DNA of 64,000 nucleotides from Planctomycetaceae bacterium (GTDB taxonomy: Bacteria > Planctomycetota > Planctomycetia > Pirellulales > Thermoguttaceae), in NCBI GenBank assembly GCA_004556055.1, contig SFIW01000016.1:29554-93553 (forward strand). The letters are read 5' to 3'. Position 1 is the first letter of the stretch. Each line of letters begins with the position of its first letter. The position numbers and the translations under genes are program-made. Below the pieces are notes generated by a model. The model did not search any database, was not told where the DNA came from, and worked only from the letters and a program-made list of their open reading frames with translations. Below, in pieces: positions 15,449-25,088 of the stretch.

Positions 15449-17497
15449 TTACGGATGCAAACGCGACCTTTCTCCTACTCCTCTCTGCGTTTGCGAAGGG
15501 CGCCTCGCGCGGCGCCGCAGAAGAACCCAGGCGACCGCTAAGATCGTAAAGGAGACGAAGATTTCCGACGCGTTCCATGGCGCTCCTCCCAGGTCTTCCT
15601 CCTCTTCCGGCGGCGCGACGCTCGCAACCCGACCCACAAGCACCGGCGCGCGCGTCCACTTCTTGACGTCCTGCGGCTCCTCCGATTCCTTTCCCGCAAC
15701 GGGCGCCGACGAACGATACGCCCACGTCTTGTAGAAGAATCCGTCGATCTCGATCTCGCGACGATACCCCTCGCCGCTCCCCGTCTCGAGCCCTGCGGGA
15801 AGTTCCGGCGCGCAAAGGACGATCGGCCATCCTTGCGATTCCTTCGTGAAGAAGAAGATCTGATAATACTTCTCGAGCCCCGTCGTCGCGCGAACCTCCG
15901 CGTCGTCGATCAGGATCATATTCACCCGACGCGTCCAGCCCTCGAGACGAACGCGCCGACCCTGACTCGACTCCGCGCGATTGAAGAGCGCGACTTCGTC
16001 GACTCCTCCCCGCGAGTCCTTGACCTTCCCCTCCGCGTACGCGCGGAGCGAACCGTAGAAGGAGCGGCGATCTTCCGTTCGCCACCGAAGCGCTCCGATA
16101 ATTTCGCGACGTCTCTGCGGATCCTTTTCTTTTTCGTACGCGTCGCGCGAGTAGACGCGCGTCTCTTCGAACGCGCTCAAATCGACCCCCGCGCGACCCA
16201 GCGGCGCGTCCTCAGGAAGCCATTCGAGCCGCGTCCCCAAGAAGACGCGCGAGCCCTCCTCCGCTCCGAAGCGAATCCCCAGCGCCGCGACGCGCTCTCC
16301 AACTCCCGACGCCGACGTCTTTCCGCGCGGCGCGTCGAAGAAACCGTCCGGCGCCTCGAAGCGCGGGAGACGCGTCAAATAAAGCGCCGCGCGTTCTCTT
16401 TCGCCGCCGTTCTCCGCGCCCTCCGCCGCGATCTCCACGCGATAGAGCGCCCCCCCTTCGACGCGTTGCGCCTCCGCGACGTCGAGCGCGAGACTTTCGA
16501 TCCGCGCGACGCGCCCTTCAACGCGTTCAACCTCTTCCGCGCCCCTTGCCAGAAGCGCGTCCGCGCTAAGAAGACGCTCTCCCCTCGCGAGAACTCCCAG
16601 CGCCGTCTCTCTGCGTTCGCGCCCAGCCTCCGTCGGCGCGTCGAGGCGCGGTCGATTTTCGCCAAGTTCCGCAGACCACTTCTCCTCGCTGGCGCCCGCG
16701 ACGACGCTCCAAAAAACGTCGCGCGGCGTCTTCGCTCCCTCGTCGTCTTGCCCGAAAAGCGAACCCAGACTCACCCCTAAAACGCACAAGAAAGCGCCCG
16801 CGACTTCCGACTTTCTCACCTTCAAGAAGCGCCCCCCTCGAAACGCGAACCAGAGCGTTCCCAACGCAAGAATCGCCGCGATCTTCATCAGAAGCCCACC
16901 GCTCTCCGAATCGGGAGTCGACTCGACCGCCGATTCCGCGACGCGAAAATCAGCGCACGCAAGCGTCGGCGTCGTGAGGAGATCTTCCCCCGCGTCGTAA
17001 CTCGTCGCGCGATAATAGACCCCCTTTCCCTCGACCGTTTCGCGCCGATATTTTGCGTTCGGATCCCCCGCGCGGCGCGGCAAGGGCGCGGCGTCGACGT
17101 CGAGCCCGTCGGGGAGCGTCTTGGAGAGGACGCGGATCGGATCGCGCTTCGAGTCGGGCAGCAGGATCCAAAGATCGTAAAAGGTCTCGGCGTCGGGAAT
17201 CTGGACGCGGTCGACGCGTAGGAGTCGCCCTTGGAAGGAGAGGAGCTTGCCGCCTTGGGCGCGAAGCTGGATCGTCTCGGCGCGAGCGAAAGGAATAGCG
17301 TCCGGGGCGGCTTCAAGCGCGTTCCAGAGGTCGCGGAGCGCGAAGACGTCGCGACTCGGTTGGAAAGGAAAGCCGTCTTCGCGCCATTGAGAATGGTCGA
17401 ACCGCGGGAGTTCGTCGGCGAAAAGTCGCGGCGCGGCGAGGAGCGTCAGGAGGACGCATAACGCAAGAAAGACGCGACGGCGGACGGCTGTTGGCAT
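15449..17497 (-). CDS. Unrecognised membrane protein with three similar modules
   Basis: A 682-aa protein I do not recognise. Residues 1-27 are a signal peptide. Two hydrophobic helices lie at about 203-219 and 233-249, and another at about 645-660 followed by Arg-rich residues, so most of the chain is probably extracytoplasmic. Three segments, about 87-185, 325-450 and 516-625, look like copies of one beta-rich module: a start such as FQGRLLRV, VEGRVARI or LEGWTRRV, a hydrophobic strand ending in LP (WILLPDS, LYLTRLP, VLCAPELP), and a later G-hydrophobic-Tyr-Arg/Lys strand. The first and third copies are most alike. The gene stands alone, with divergent TPR genes upstream. Confidence 0.7.
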   Translation of the reverse strand: MPTAVRRRVFLALCVLLTLLAAPRLFADELPRFDHSQWREDGFPFQPSRDVFALRDLWNALEAAPDAIPFARAETIQLRAQGGKLLSFQGRLLRVDRVQIPDAETFYDLWILLPDSKRDPIRVLSKTLPDGLDVDAAPLPRRAGDPNAKYRRETVEGKGVYYRATSYDAGEDLLTTPTLACADFRVAESAVESTPDSESGGLLMKIAAILALGTLWFAFRGGRFLKVRKSEVAGAFLCVLGVSLGSLFGQDDEGAKTPRDVFWSVVAGASEEKWSAELGENRPRLDAPTEAGRERRETALGVLARGERLLSADALLARGAEEVERVEGRVARIESLALDVAEAQRVEGGALYRVEIAAEGAENGGERERAALYLTRLPRFEAPDGFFDAPRGKTSASGVGERVAALGIRFGAEEGSRVFLGTRLEWLPEDAPLGRAGVDLSAFEETRVYSRDAYEKEKDPQRRREIIGALRWRTEDRRSFYGSLRAYAEGKVKDSRGGVDEVALFNRAESSQGRRVRLEGWTRRVNMILIDDAEVRATTGLEKYYQIFFFTKESQGWPIVLCAPELPAGLETGSGEGYRREIEIDGFFYKTWAYRSSAPVAGKESEEPQDVKKWTRAPVLVGRVASVAPPEEEEDLGGAPWNASEIFVSFTILAVAWVLLRRRARRPSQTQRGVGERSRLHP

Positions 17498-17651
17498 GGC
17501 GAGACCCTTTCTGCTTTGACGAGACGAGAGGACGAGAAGGACGGCGTGTTCCCATTATATCGAAGGGGGACGCAAGACGCGAATTATTTTTTCGAAAAAC
17601 GCTTGGCGGAGAAAGTTGACGCGTCTTGGGAGAGTTTCTCTTAATAGAGAA

Positions 17652-17680
17652 TTGATTTTTGACCGAAATCTATGTATGAT
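17652..17680 (+). promoter_or_regulatory. Promoter of the TPR-ExbB-ExbD operon
   Basis: TTGATT (17652-17657) and TATGAT (17675-17680) are spaced by 17 bases, 67 bases before the first start codon. Confidence 0.65.
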
Positions 17681-17746
17681 AAGATTGGATTAGGCTAGAC
17701 CTATTCATCGTTCTTTTAGAGTCCACGTTCCATGTAGAGAGAGAAG

Positions 17747-20700
17747 ATGTATCGAACGCAGCGAACAGAAGAGAAAGGTCGCGCGCGAGTTCGCCTGGCG
17801 ACGACGGCGTTTATCTGCGCGTTGATTTTCATCGCGTCGCGCTCTTTTGCCGCTGAAGATTGGGCGGCGTTTCTTGACGCGCTCAAGACTCGCGGATACG
17901 ACGACGTCGCGCTCGTTTACCTGAAGCAGTTGCAAAACGACGGTTCCGCGCCCCCCGAGCTCAACGACGTGCTCGATTATCGCATCGGCGAGGCGGCCTT
18001 CGAGGAGGCGGCGAAAGCGACGGGAGCGCGTCGCGACGCCCTGTGGGACGAGGCGCAGGACGCCTTCGCGAAATATCTCGAAAAATCTCCTTCCGGGGAG
18101 TTTGCGCTCGAGGCGAACTCGGGAACGGCGGATATCGAAACGCGTCGCGCCGACGTTCTCTTTGCCGAAGCGAATCGCAAGGGCGCGTCGGAGGAGACGC
18201 GAACGCAGAAATTAGAGCAGGCGCGCGTCTATATGACGAACGCGTCGAAAAGTCTCGCCGCCGCGTCGAAGCTCTCGACAGAACGCCTCAAGGCGAGTCG
18301 CGGTCAGGATTCTAACGCCGCTAATTCCGCCGACGCGACGCGACGCGCGCAGGCGACGCATATCGACCTCATGACGCGTTACGCGAACGCGCGCGCTCAG
18401 ATCGCCCGAACCTACCCCGAAGGGTCTTCGGAGCGCAACGACGAGCTAGAGCAGGCCGCTGATCGATTCGCGAAAATCTTCTCCGCGTATCAGCAGTATC
18501 CGCTCGCGTTCAAGGCGCGGCTTTACGAAGCGCAGATCGAGCGCGAACTCGGCAAGGTCGACGCCGCGCTTACGCTCCTCTCGGAGATCGACGTTCTGCC
18601 GTATGAGCGTGAGTTTTACACGCTTAAAACCCTATCCCTCGCGCTTTACTCGCAGATTGTCGAAGAGCGCGGCGGGACGGTCGAACAGATGACGTTTATA
18701 CAGAAGTATCGAGCGTGGCGCGACGCTAATCTTCTCGAGTCTTTTTACGAAAGCGCGGAAGGTCGCGCGATCCAACGCCGCGCGGGAGCCGCCCTTCTGG
18801 CGCTGGAGAAAACGCGTCGGTCGAACTATAGAGAATACGCCGACGCGGGTAAACAAGTCTTCGTCGACGCGACCGATCCGGTTTATAAAGAACTCAACGT
18901 CGGAGACAAGAAAAGCGTGAACAAACTCTTGCTGGCGAGCGCGAAGATTCTCGGCGCGGTCGGAAACGGACGCGACGAGGAAGCGGCGGCGGCGAAAACG
19001 CTTCTGCAAGACGAGCTCTTCCAGGGGCTCGACGTCGAGAAGCTCTCGACGAACGACGTCGACGATTTTGACGCGGCGGTGAACGAGGCGTATCGCGCCG
19101 CGTCCATATTCGCGGAGAAGAAGACGGCGCGCGATTCCGCGTCCCCCGAATATGCGCAGGAGGCGCAAAAGGACTTTGACGCCGCCGCGATCGCCGCCCT
19201 TGACGCGTTCCGCGTCGCTCTCGACATGAGCGCGAAGGAAATGATTCCCGACAAGCGCGGGAGTCTCAACGCCGAGAACGCGACCGCCGCGCGCGACGAA
19301 GTCAATAAGATCCTTCTCAGATATTCGGCAGTCGCGTATTATCTAGGCCGTTACGAAGAAGCGTTCGTCGCGGGGGATCGCGTCGCGCATGAGAAAGAAT
19401 GTCCTGAAGCGGAGCAGGGGGGCGTCCTCGCGCTCAAGGCGTTGCAGGCGATTCAGGGAGAAGCGCATACGCAAAACTCCTCGGGGGCGGATAGTCTCGA
19501 CGCGAAGGTTGAGGAGTACGTCGCGTTCTGCGGGGAAACGTGGGGAGAGAACGAGAATTCGCTCATAGCGCAGGAAGCGATCGTCGCGCAGCTCGAGAAC
19601 GCCGTCGCGGCGGGGGATATCGACGGGGCGGTCGCCGCGCTGGAGAAGATCCCGGAAAGTTCGCCGCGCCGCGCCTCCGCCGAGTTGTCGTTAGGACGCG
19701 CGTTATGGTCTCTCGCGTCGAAGAAGAACGCCGCCGCGACCGATTCCGCTCAGGCGGACGACGCGCAGGATTCGGCGCAAGACTCCGCCGGTGACGATTC
19801 TCCCGAAAAACTCTTCGCCGCCGCGCAAAAATACCTCTACGACGGACTCGAACGCAAGATCACGACCGACTCGGGGGAACTCGACGACGACGGCGCCGCG
19901 ATCTATTCGGCGTACCTCTTGGCGCAGAGTTACGTGCGGCAGGGCGCGTACGCGGACGCGGAGAAGTGGCTGACGCATCCGCGAATCGGGGCGTTGGCGC
20001 TCATCGCGCGCGCGGAGGAAGGGAACGCCCCTTCTTTCATCGACGATTCCTTTAAGATCGCCGCGCTCTCTTCCGCGCTCCTCGTTCAAGGAAGCGACCC
20101 CGCGCGACTCGACGAAGCGAAGGGGACGATGGCGAAGCTCGAAGCGATCGCCGCGAACTCGCCCGACTCGGGACAGAAGCTCACGAACGTCTATCTCTCG
20201 CTCGGTCGACGCTTTGAGGAGCGGTTGACGCTCCTGAAGAATCAGGCGTCCGCGGGGGACGAGTCGAAGCGCGCGGAATTGCTCGACGCGGCGAAGGGGC
20301 TCGCGACGTTTTTGGACAACGTGGCGTCGCGTGCGGACGAATCGAACTACGCCGCGCTCCGCTGGTCCGGCGACGCGTATTTGACGATCGGACGCGAGCT
20401 GCGCGGCAAGACGGCGGAAACGTCAACCGAAGCCGCTCCGTACTTCGCGAAGGCGCGCGACGTCTACAAAACGCTTGTCCAGAAGATCGACGCGGACCCG
20501 ACCTTCGCGCCCTCTCCCGATTCGCGCGTCGCCGTCCTTCTGAAGGTCTGCGAGATTCTGCGTTACGAAGAGAAATACTCGACCGCGTATAAGAACCTTA
20601 CCTCGATCTTGGAGAAACGCCCCGATTACGTCGACGGACAGTGGGAGGCCGCGACGCTCCTTGAAGCGTGGGGGCGCGTCGATTCGAAATATTATACCCT

Positions 20701-21034
20701 CGCCATGACGGGGGACGGCAAGACGCTTTGGGGATGGAACGGACTCATGAAGCGTCTTGGCGCGGCGGGCTCGAAGGACGAGCGTGTGAAGGAGCTCTAT
20801 TTCGACGCGTGCAAGGCGAAGGCGCGGACGCGCTATCGTTACGTCTCGGCGTTGAAGGATCCGAAGGAGAAGGAGACGCAGGCGAAGAACGCGGAGATGG
20901 AGTTGGAACGTCTCGCGCAGTTGCACGCGGGCTTCAACGGGCCCGAATCGGTCAAGTATTTTAACGACGCGTACCGCGCGCTTCAGCGTTTGCGCGGGGT
21001 CGCGTCCCCGAAAGATTTAACGAAAAAGAAGTAA
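17747..21034 (+). CDS. Large secreted TPR protein
   Basis: A 1095-aa protein with a signal peptide (residues 1-36, ending SRSFA) and an almost wholly helical, Ala/Asp/Glu-rich body with many TPR-like helix pairs, such as YKNLTSILEKRPDYVDGQWEAATLLEAWGRV near residues 950-980. No catalytic motif is visible. It is the first gene of an operon with a second TPR gene and exbB/exbD, so it probably works at the envelope with that energised complex, perhaps as a periplasmic scaffold; this is inference from position. The start ATG 17747 follows GAGAGAGAAG. Confidence 0.85.
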   Translation: MYRTQRTEEKGRARVRLATTAFICALIFIASRSFAAEDWAAFLDALKTRGYDDVALVYLKQLQNDGSAPPELNDVLDYRIGEAAFEEAAKATGARRDALWDEAQDAFAKYLEKSPSGEFALEANSGTADIETRRADVLFAEANRKGASEETRTQKLEQARVYMTNASKSLAAASKLSTERLKASRGQDSNAANSADATRRAQATHIDLMTRYANARAQIARTYPEGSSERNDELEQAADRFAKIFSAYQQYPLAFKARLYEAQIERELGKVDAALTLLSEIDVLPYEREFYTLKTLSLALYSQIVEERGGTVEQMTFIQKYRAWRDANLLESFYESAEGRAIQRRAGAALLALEKTRRSNYREYADAGKQVFVDATDPVYKELNVGDKKSVNKLLLASAKILGAVGNGRDEEAAAAKTLLQDELFQGLDVEKLSTNDVDDFDAAVNEAYRAASIFAEKKTARDSASPEYAQEAQKDFDAAAIAALDAFRVALDMSAKEMIPDKRGSLNAENATAARDEVNKILLRYSAVAYYLGRYEEAFVAGDRVAHEKECPEAEQGGVLALKALQAIQGEAHTQNSSGADSLDAKVEEYVAFCGETWGENENSLIAQEAIVAQLENAVAAGDIDGAVAALEKIPESSPRRASAELSLGRALWSLASKKNAAATDSAQADDAQDSAQDSAGDDSPEKLFAAAQKYLYDGLERKITTDSGELDDDGAAIYSAYLLAQSYVRQGAYADAEKWLTHPRIGALALIARAEEGNAPSFIDDSFKIAALSSALLVQGSDPARLDEAKGTMAKLEAIAANSPDSGQKLTNVYLSLGRRFEERLTLLKNQASAGDESKRAELLDAAKGLATFLDNVASRADESNYAALRWSGDAYLTIGRELRGKTAETSTEAAPYFAKARDVYKTLVQKIDADPTFAPSPDSRVAVLLKVCEILRYEEKYSTAYKNLTSILEKRPDYVDGQWEAATLLEAWGRVDSKYYTLAMTGDGKTLWGWNGLMKRLGAAGSKDERVKELYFDACKAKARTRYRYVSALKDPKEKETQAKNAEMELERLAQLHAGFNGPESVKYFNDAYRALQRLRGVASPKDLTKKK

Positions 21035-21049
21035 CGAGCGAGTGAAACG

Positions 21050-22195
21050 ATGCGAATAACGAACGCGAAACAGAATGTCGAGTCGCGGGTGGTCGCGGCT
21101 AGTCGGCGCGGACTCGCTACTTTGGCGGCGGGCTTCGTCGCGCTCCTAAGCGTCGTGGGGAATCCCGCGAGCGCGCGCGGCGTCGATCTAGTCCGATACT
21201 GGGAGAAGAACGCGCAAGGCGTAGTCGAGGAGCGGACGGCGCAAGGAGAGACGCTCGGCGTCGATCCGAACGGCGTGGCGATGAACTGCGAGTCGGAAGA
21301 CGTTGCTCCCGACGAGAATCCGATCCCTTCGGAGCGCGTCTTATGGGTGCAATACGACGCGGCGCCGATGGAATTGTCTGCGGCGCGCGTCGAGACGGAA
21401 GTCGGAAATTACGAAGAGGCGCTTGAGAAACTCAAGAGTATCGCGCCTGAAGACGTCGACCCGGACTCCATGCCGCTGATCGCTGCGGAAGCCGCGTGGT
21501 ATAAGGCGTATGCGACCCTCAATCTCGCGCTTTTAGGCGCGGGAGATCTCAAGGAGGGAGGAGCGGAGATGACGCGCTTCGTCCAGCAGTATCCGACGAG
21601 CTACCACTATTACGAAGGATGCCGTCTCCTCGGGGACGCGTTCTACGCGTACGCGCAAAGCGCGGCGAAGGACTCGGGCGCCTTTATCAAGCGCGCGGAA
21701 GGGGCGTACAACTCGCTCTTGAAAGCGGATTCCGACTCGGTGAAGGCGCGCGGCAAGCTCGGACTGGGGCGCCTGGCGCTTGCGGCGGACGACCTTGAAA
21801 AAGCGAAGACGTATTTCCAAGAAGTCGTCGATATGGACGCCTTTGACGTGGAGAAATCGGAGGCGCGGATCGGCCTTGCGCGCGCGACCTCGAAAGAGGG
21901 GGATCACGCGGAGGCGCTCGCGCTTCTCAACGCGCTCTTGGCGGAGACTCCGGACGACGCGACGCTGCGTCACGCGCGGATTTACAACGCGATCGGAGAC
22001 GTGAGCGTCGCCGCGGATCGTCTGCAAGAGGCCGCAGTCGCGTACCTGCACGTCGACCTCCTCTATCCCCAAGCGCGGACGGAACGCGTCGCCGCGCTCA
22101 AAGCGCTCGTCGGCGTCTGGAAAGAGCTCGGGCGCGAAGATCGCGCGATCGAGACGGATCGACGCCTACGCGATCGATTCCACGTACAACCTTAA
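21050..22195 (+). CDS. Secreted TPR protein
   Basis: A 381-aa exported protein. A long signal region (about 1-43, ending GNPASARG) precedes helical TPR pairs from about residue 105, including AKTYFQEVVDMDAFDVEKSEARIGLARA and AALLNALLAETP-type repeats. It begins 15 bases after the previous stop, so the two are translated from one mRNA. The set-up resembles the CpoB/YbgF TPR protein next to TolQRA in proteobacteria, although sequence similarity to it is not evident. Confidence 0.85.
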   Translation: MRITNAKQNVESRVVAASRRGLATLAAGFVALLSVVGNPASARGVDLVRYWEKNAQGVVEERTAQGETLGVDPNGVAMNCESEDVAPDENPIPSERVLWVQYDAAPMELSAARVETEVGNYEEALEKLKSIAPEDVDPDSMPLIAAEAAWYKAYATLNLALLGAGDLKEGGAEMTRFVQQYPTSYHYYEGCRLLGDAFYAYAQSAAKDSGAFIKRAEGAYNSLLKADSDSVKARGKLGLGRLALAADDLEKAKTYFQEVVDMDAFDVEKSEARIGLARATSKEGDHAEALALLNALLAETPDDATLRHARIYNAIGDVSVAADRLQEAAVAYLHVDLLYPQARTERVAALKALVGVWKELGREDRAIETDRRLRDRFHVQP

Positions 22196-22288
22196 TCGAC
22201 CCCATCGACCTGACGACGCGCGTCGTCGCGCCGTCCCTTAAAATAGCGTCCGCCCCTGCGCGGACGGTTGACCTTGAGAGGCTTTGCT

Positions 22289-23197
22289 ATGTTCATAACT
22301 CGACGTCGTCCCTCCTTCTTGATTCGGGAAACGTTTTCTCGCGCGGCGAAGGCTTGCGTCTTCATCGCGCTCCTCGCCGCGTTAGCGTGCGCCTTTTCCA
22401 CGCGCGGCGCTTGCGCTCAGGACGACTTCTCCTTCGACGAAGAGTCTGAACCCGCCGCGGCGGCTCCCGATCTTCCCGCCGCCGTCGCCGCCGACGCCGC
22501 CGCGCAACCCGTCGCCGCCGAATCCGGAGACGCCGAATCCGGAGACGCCGACGATTCCGGAGAGTCGAAAAAGAGCGACAACTACCTCATGTGGATGTTC
22601 CGGTCCCTCGGATGGTTCTTCTCCGTCGTTTTCGCGCTCCTCTCCATGACGATGGTCGCGCTGATCGTCATCAATATCGTGAATCTGCGCCGCTCGCAGA
22701 TCGTCCCGGAAGCTCTCGTCGAAGATTTCGGAAAGCTCATTGACGAAAACCGCTTCCAAGAGGCGTACGAGTGCGCGAAGGACAACGAATCGCTTCTCGG
22801 ACAAGCGCTCTCCACCGGTTTGGCGCGTATGCCTTCGGGATACGAGAAAGCGTCGCAGGCGATGCAGGACGTGACGCAAGCCGAATCGATGCGCCTCGAA
22901 CATCAGCTTGGGTATCTTGCGCTTATCGGGAACCTCGCGCCAATGATCGGCCTCTTTGGCACCGTCGTGGGTATGATCGCGTCGTTCCAGGCGATCGCGT
23001 CCGGCGGCGCGGCGCCTTCTCCTCAAAAGCTCGCCGAAGGTATCGCCACCGCGCTCTTTACGACGGAACTGGGCTTGGCGATCGCGCTTCCCGCGCTTGC
23101 CGCCTATGATATTCTCAAAAATCGACTCGCGCGATTCATCCTAGACGTCGCCGTCGTGAGCGAATCCTTCATGGGACGTTTCTCACCCTCGAAATAA
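22289..23197 (+). CDS. MotA/TolQ/ExbB proton channel family protein
   Basis: A 302-aa inner-membrane proton channel subunit. It is preceded by an N-terminal signal-like helix and an Ala/Asp-rich linker (about residues 45-95). The first channel helix is SLGWFFSVVFALLSMTMVALIVINIV; the conserved pair LIGNLAPMIGLFGTVVGMIASF and ALFTTELGLAIALPALAAYDIL marks the TolQ/ExbB family. With ExbD it couples the proton gradient to envelope work. I chose ATG 22289, with GAGAGG seven bases upstream, over TTG 22268. A hairpin (7-bp stem, 22247-22266) sits just upstream and could tune expression. Signal-peptide-bearing ExbB variants are known in planctomycetes. Confidence 0.92.
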   Translation: MFITRRRPSFLIRETFSRAAKACVFIALLAALACAFSTRGACAQDDFSFDEESEPAAAAPDLPAAVAADAAAQPVAAESGDAESGDADDSGESKKSDNYLMWMFRSLGWFFSVVFALLSMTMVALIVINIVNLRRSQIVPEALVEDFGKLIDENRFQEAYECAKDNESLLGQALSTGLARMPSGYEKASQAMQDVTQAESMRLEHQLGYLALIGNLAPMIGLFGTVVGMIASFQAIASGGAAPSPQKLAEGIATALFTTELGLAIALPALAAYDILKNRLARFILDVAVVSESFMGRFSPSK

Positions 23198-23225
23198 GAG
23201 ACGCGCGCCGTAAGAGGACGACATT

Positions 23226-23693
23226 ATGAGAAAGAAACGCGAACTGATTACGATGGAGCCGACGGAACCGAATATGACGTCGATGATCGACGTCGTCTTC
23301 CTCCTCATCTCCTTCTTTACGCTCGTGATGAACTTTTCGCAGGCGGAGCAGCATGAAGAAATCGCGCTTCCCAAAAGCGAGTTGGCGCAGCCCCCCGAGA
23401 CGGCGCCTCCCGAGATGATAACGCTCCAGATCCTCCCCGATCAGACGATCGTCGTCGGTTCGAAGCGCTGCGCGTTAGAAATGGGAGACGTTCGCGCCTC
23501 ATCCTTCAGCGCCGTCTTGAAGGACGAGCTCGACGTTCTTCACACTCTGCGGCGCGTTCAGCCCGCGGACGTCACGATCGTGATTCGCGGCGACGCCGAT
23601 TTGCCGATGGGCTTTGTGCAGCGGCTTATCTCCGCGTGCCAGGATCGCGGCGCCGACAATTTCGTGCTGCGCGCCCGACAAGCGGTCGAGTAG
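23226..23693 (+). CDS. ExbD/TolR family biopolymer transport protein
   Basis: A 155-aa partner of the preceding ExbB-like protein. A single membrane helix (SMIDVVFLLISFFTLVMNF, about 19-37) contains the protonatable Asp22 required for proton flow, followed by a periplasmic domain ending DRGADNFVLRARQ. All key features of ExbD/TolR are present. It begins 28 bases after exbB. No TonB or TolA gene follows, so the effector is elsewhere or is one of the TPR proteins. Confidence 0.92.
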   Translation: MRKKRELITMEPTEPNMTSMIDVVFLLISFFTLVMNFSQAEQHEEIALPKSELAQPPETAPPEMITLQILPDQTIVVGSKRCALEMGDVRASSFSAVLKDELDVLHTLRRVQPADVTIVIRGDADLPMGFVQRLISACQDRGADNFVLRARQAVE

Positions 23694-23699
23694 CCCTCC

Positions 23700-24800
23700 T
23701 TAAAGAAGATTCTGAAGATACTCCTCGCGCGACGCGTAGAGCGCGGGGGAGCATCCGAGGACGCGATTCATGTACGGCGTCGATCCGGGTTCGTCGGGGC
23801 GGCGCCGTTTATGCCATTCTCGCGAATCGGGGATGAGTTCCGCAAGCCCCGGCCACGGCGTGAAGGGGCGGCGCCCCAAAACTTCGCAGAGCTTGCTCGA
23901 ATCGAGCGAGCAGTTGCGCACGCGCGGAGGAACGGGACACGATTCTTCCGTCAACATGCCAAAGAGGAGCTCGCCGTCGAAGCCCCCCGCGCGGTTGATG
24001 ATCTGCGCCATCTGATAAAGGCTGACTTGACGCGGCCCCCCGCAGTTGAGGAGACCCGCGTAGTCGTTCGCGAGAAATTCGCGAAAGACGCGCGCCATCT
24101 CGTCCACGTACGTCGGCGTCCGAACCTCGTCGTAATAGAGCGTCGCTGGACGATTCGGACGGAAACGCCCCGCGATCCAGTCGATCGCCCCCGCGTGACC
24201 GTTGAAGGAGATTCCCATCGGCATCGAGATTCGGAGCGTGACGGCGTAAGGGTCGATTTCCGCCACCGCTTGCTCCCCTTGAATCATCGTTTCACCGTAC
24301 GCCGCGGCGGGAACGGGAGGCTCGTCTTCGCGAAAACCGCCGCGAGGACGCCCCGCGTAGACCTGATCGACCGAGAGATGCACGAGTCGAATCCCGCGTT
24401 TTCGCGCGTAGAGCGCCAGATTTCGCGCGATCGACACGTTCAGTTCGCGCGCGAGTCGAGGATCGAGGTGGCACGCCTTGAGCGCGCAGTTGCCCGCGCA
24501 GTCGAGGATCGCCGCGACTTTACGTTCGTCGAGGAGCCGTTCGATTTCGGCGTAGTCGCGAAGGCTCGAACGGATGAGATCCGGCGCGGGGAAATCGACG
24601 TCCGACTCCTGAACGACGCCGAAGACTTGACCTGGAAATCGCGATTGCAAATACGCGAGCGCCGCGTAACCCGCGACCCCCGTCACTCCCGTGATCGCCA
24701 GCGGCAGGCGCGGACGCGGAAGATCGCCCCCGTCGGGACGTTCGCGTTGACGAAGGGATTCGGCTAGAAGCTGGGAATATTTCACGGGGTTGCGCGACAT
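23700..24800 (-). CDS. NAD-dependent epimerase / RmlD-like sugar-nucleotide reductase
   Basis: A 366-aa Rossmann protein of the extended short-chain dehydrogenase family, closest in layout to dTDP-4-dehydrorhamnose reductase. ITGVTGVAGYAALAYL near residue 38 is the nucleotide-binding TGxxGxxG-type loop. LVHLSVDQVYAG holds the S/T-D-x-V-Y-x-G motif of RmlD, but the expected YxxxK reads YGETMIQGE, with the Lys replaced by Met, so catalysis may be altered. The substrate is unknown. The start ATG 24800 has AAGGAG eight bases upstream; an open frame to 25025 is not needed. Confidence 0.8.
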   Translation of the reverse strand: MSRNPVKYSQLLAESLRQRERPDGGDLPRPRLPLAITGVTGVAGYAALAYLQSRFPGQVFGVVQESDVDFPAPDLIRSSLRDYAEIERLLDERKVAAILDCAGNCALKACHLDPRLARELNVSIARNLALYARKRGIRLVHLSVDQVYAGRPRGGFREDEPPVPAAAYGETMIQGEQAVAEIDPYAVTLRISMPMGISFNGHAGAIDWIAGRFRPNRPATLYYDEVRTPTYVDEMARVFREFLANDYAGLLNCGGPRQVSLYQMAQIINRAGGFDGELLFGMLTEESCPVPPRVRNCSLDSSKLCEVLGRRPFTPWPGLAELIPDSREWHKRRRPDEPGSTPYMNRVLGCSPALYASREEYLQNLL

Positions 24801-25088
24801 GACGTCGATCTCCTTATATGACGACGGGTCGAAGGGACTCCTCGACGCGATAGTTGTTGACGGTCGTTTATTCAGTATAAACCCGCGCTTTTGACCGGGA
24901 AGGGGCGCGGAGGGGCGTTCCCTTCTTTTCCGCGCGGAGAGAGTCGAGGAAGGGACGCGTCGCGGGGCGTCGCGTATTCCGACGTTTCGCGCTCTTAGCG
25001 CTTGGGGAAAGGCGGTCGGTTTCACGCGCGAAGAAGGGCGTTGGCGAGAATAATTTTTAGAACGTCATAGCGAGGATTAGGAATTTCG
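24801..25088. other. Intergenic region between divergent genes
   Basis: It holds a TATACT -10 box for the epimerase gene on the minus strand (24874-24879) with only a poor -35. No gene was recognised. Confidence 0.4.
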
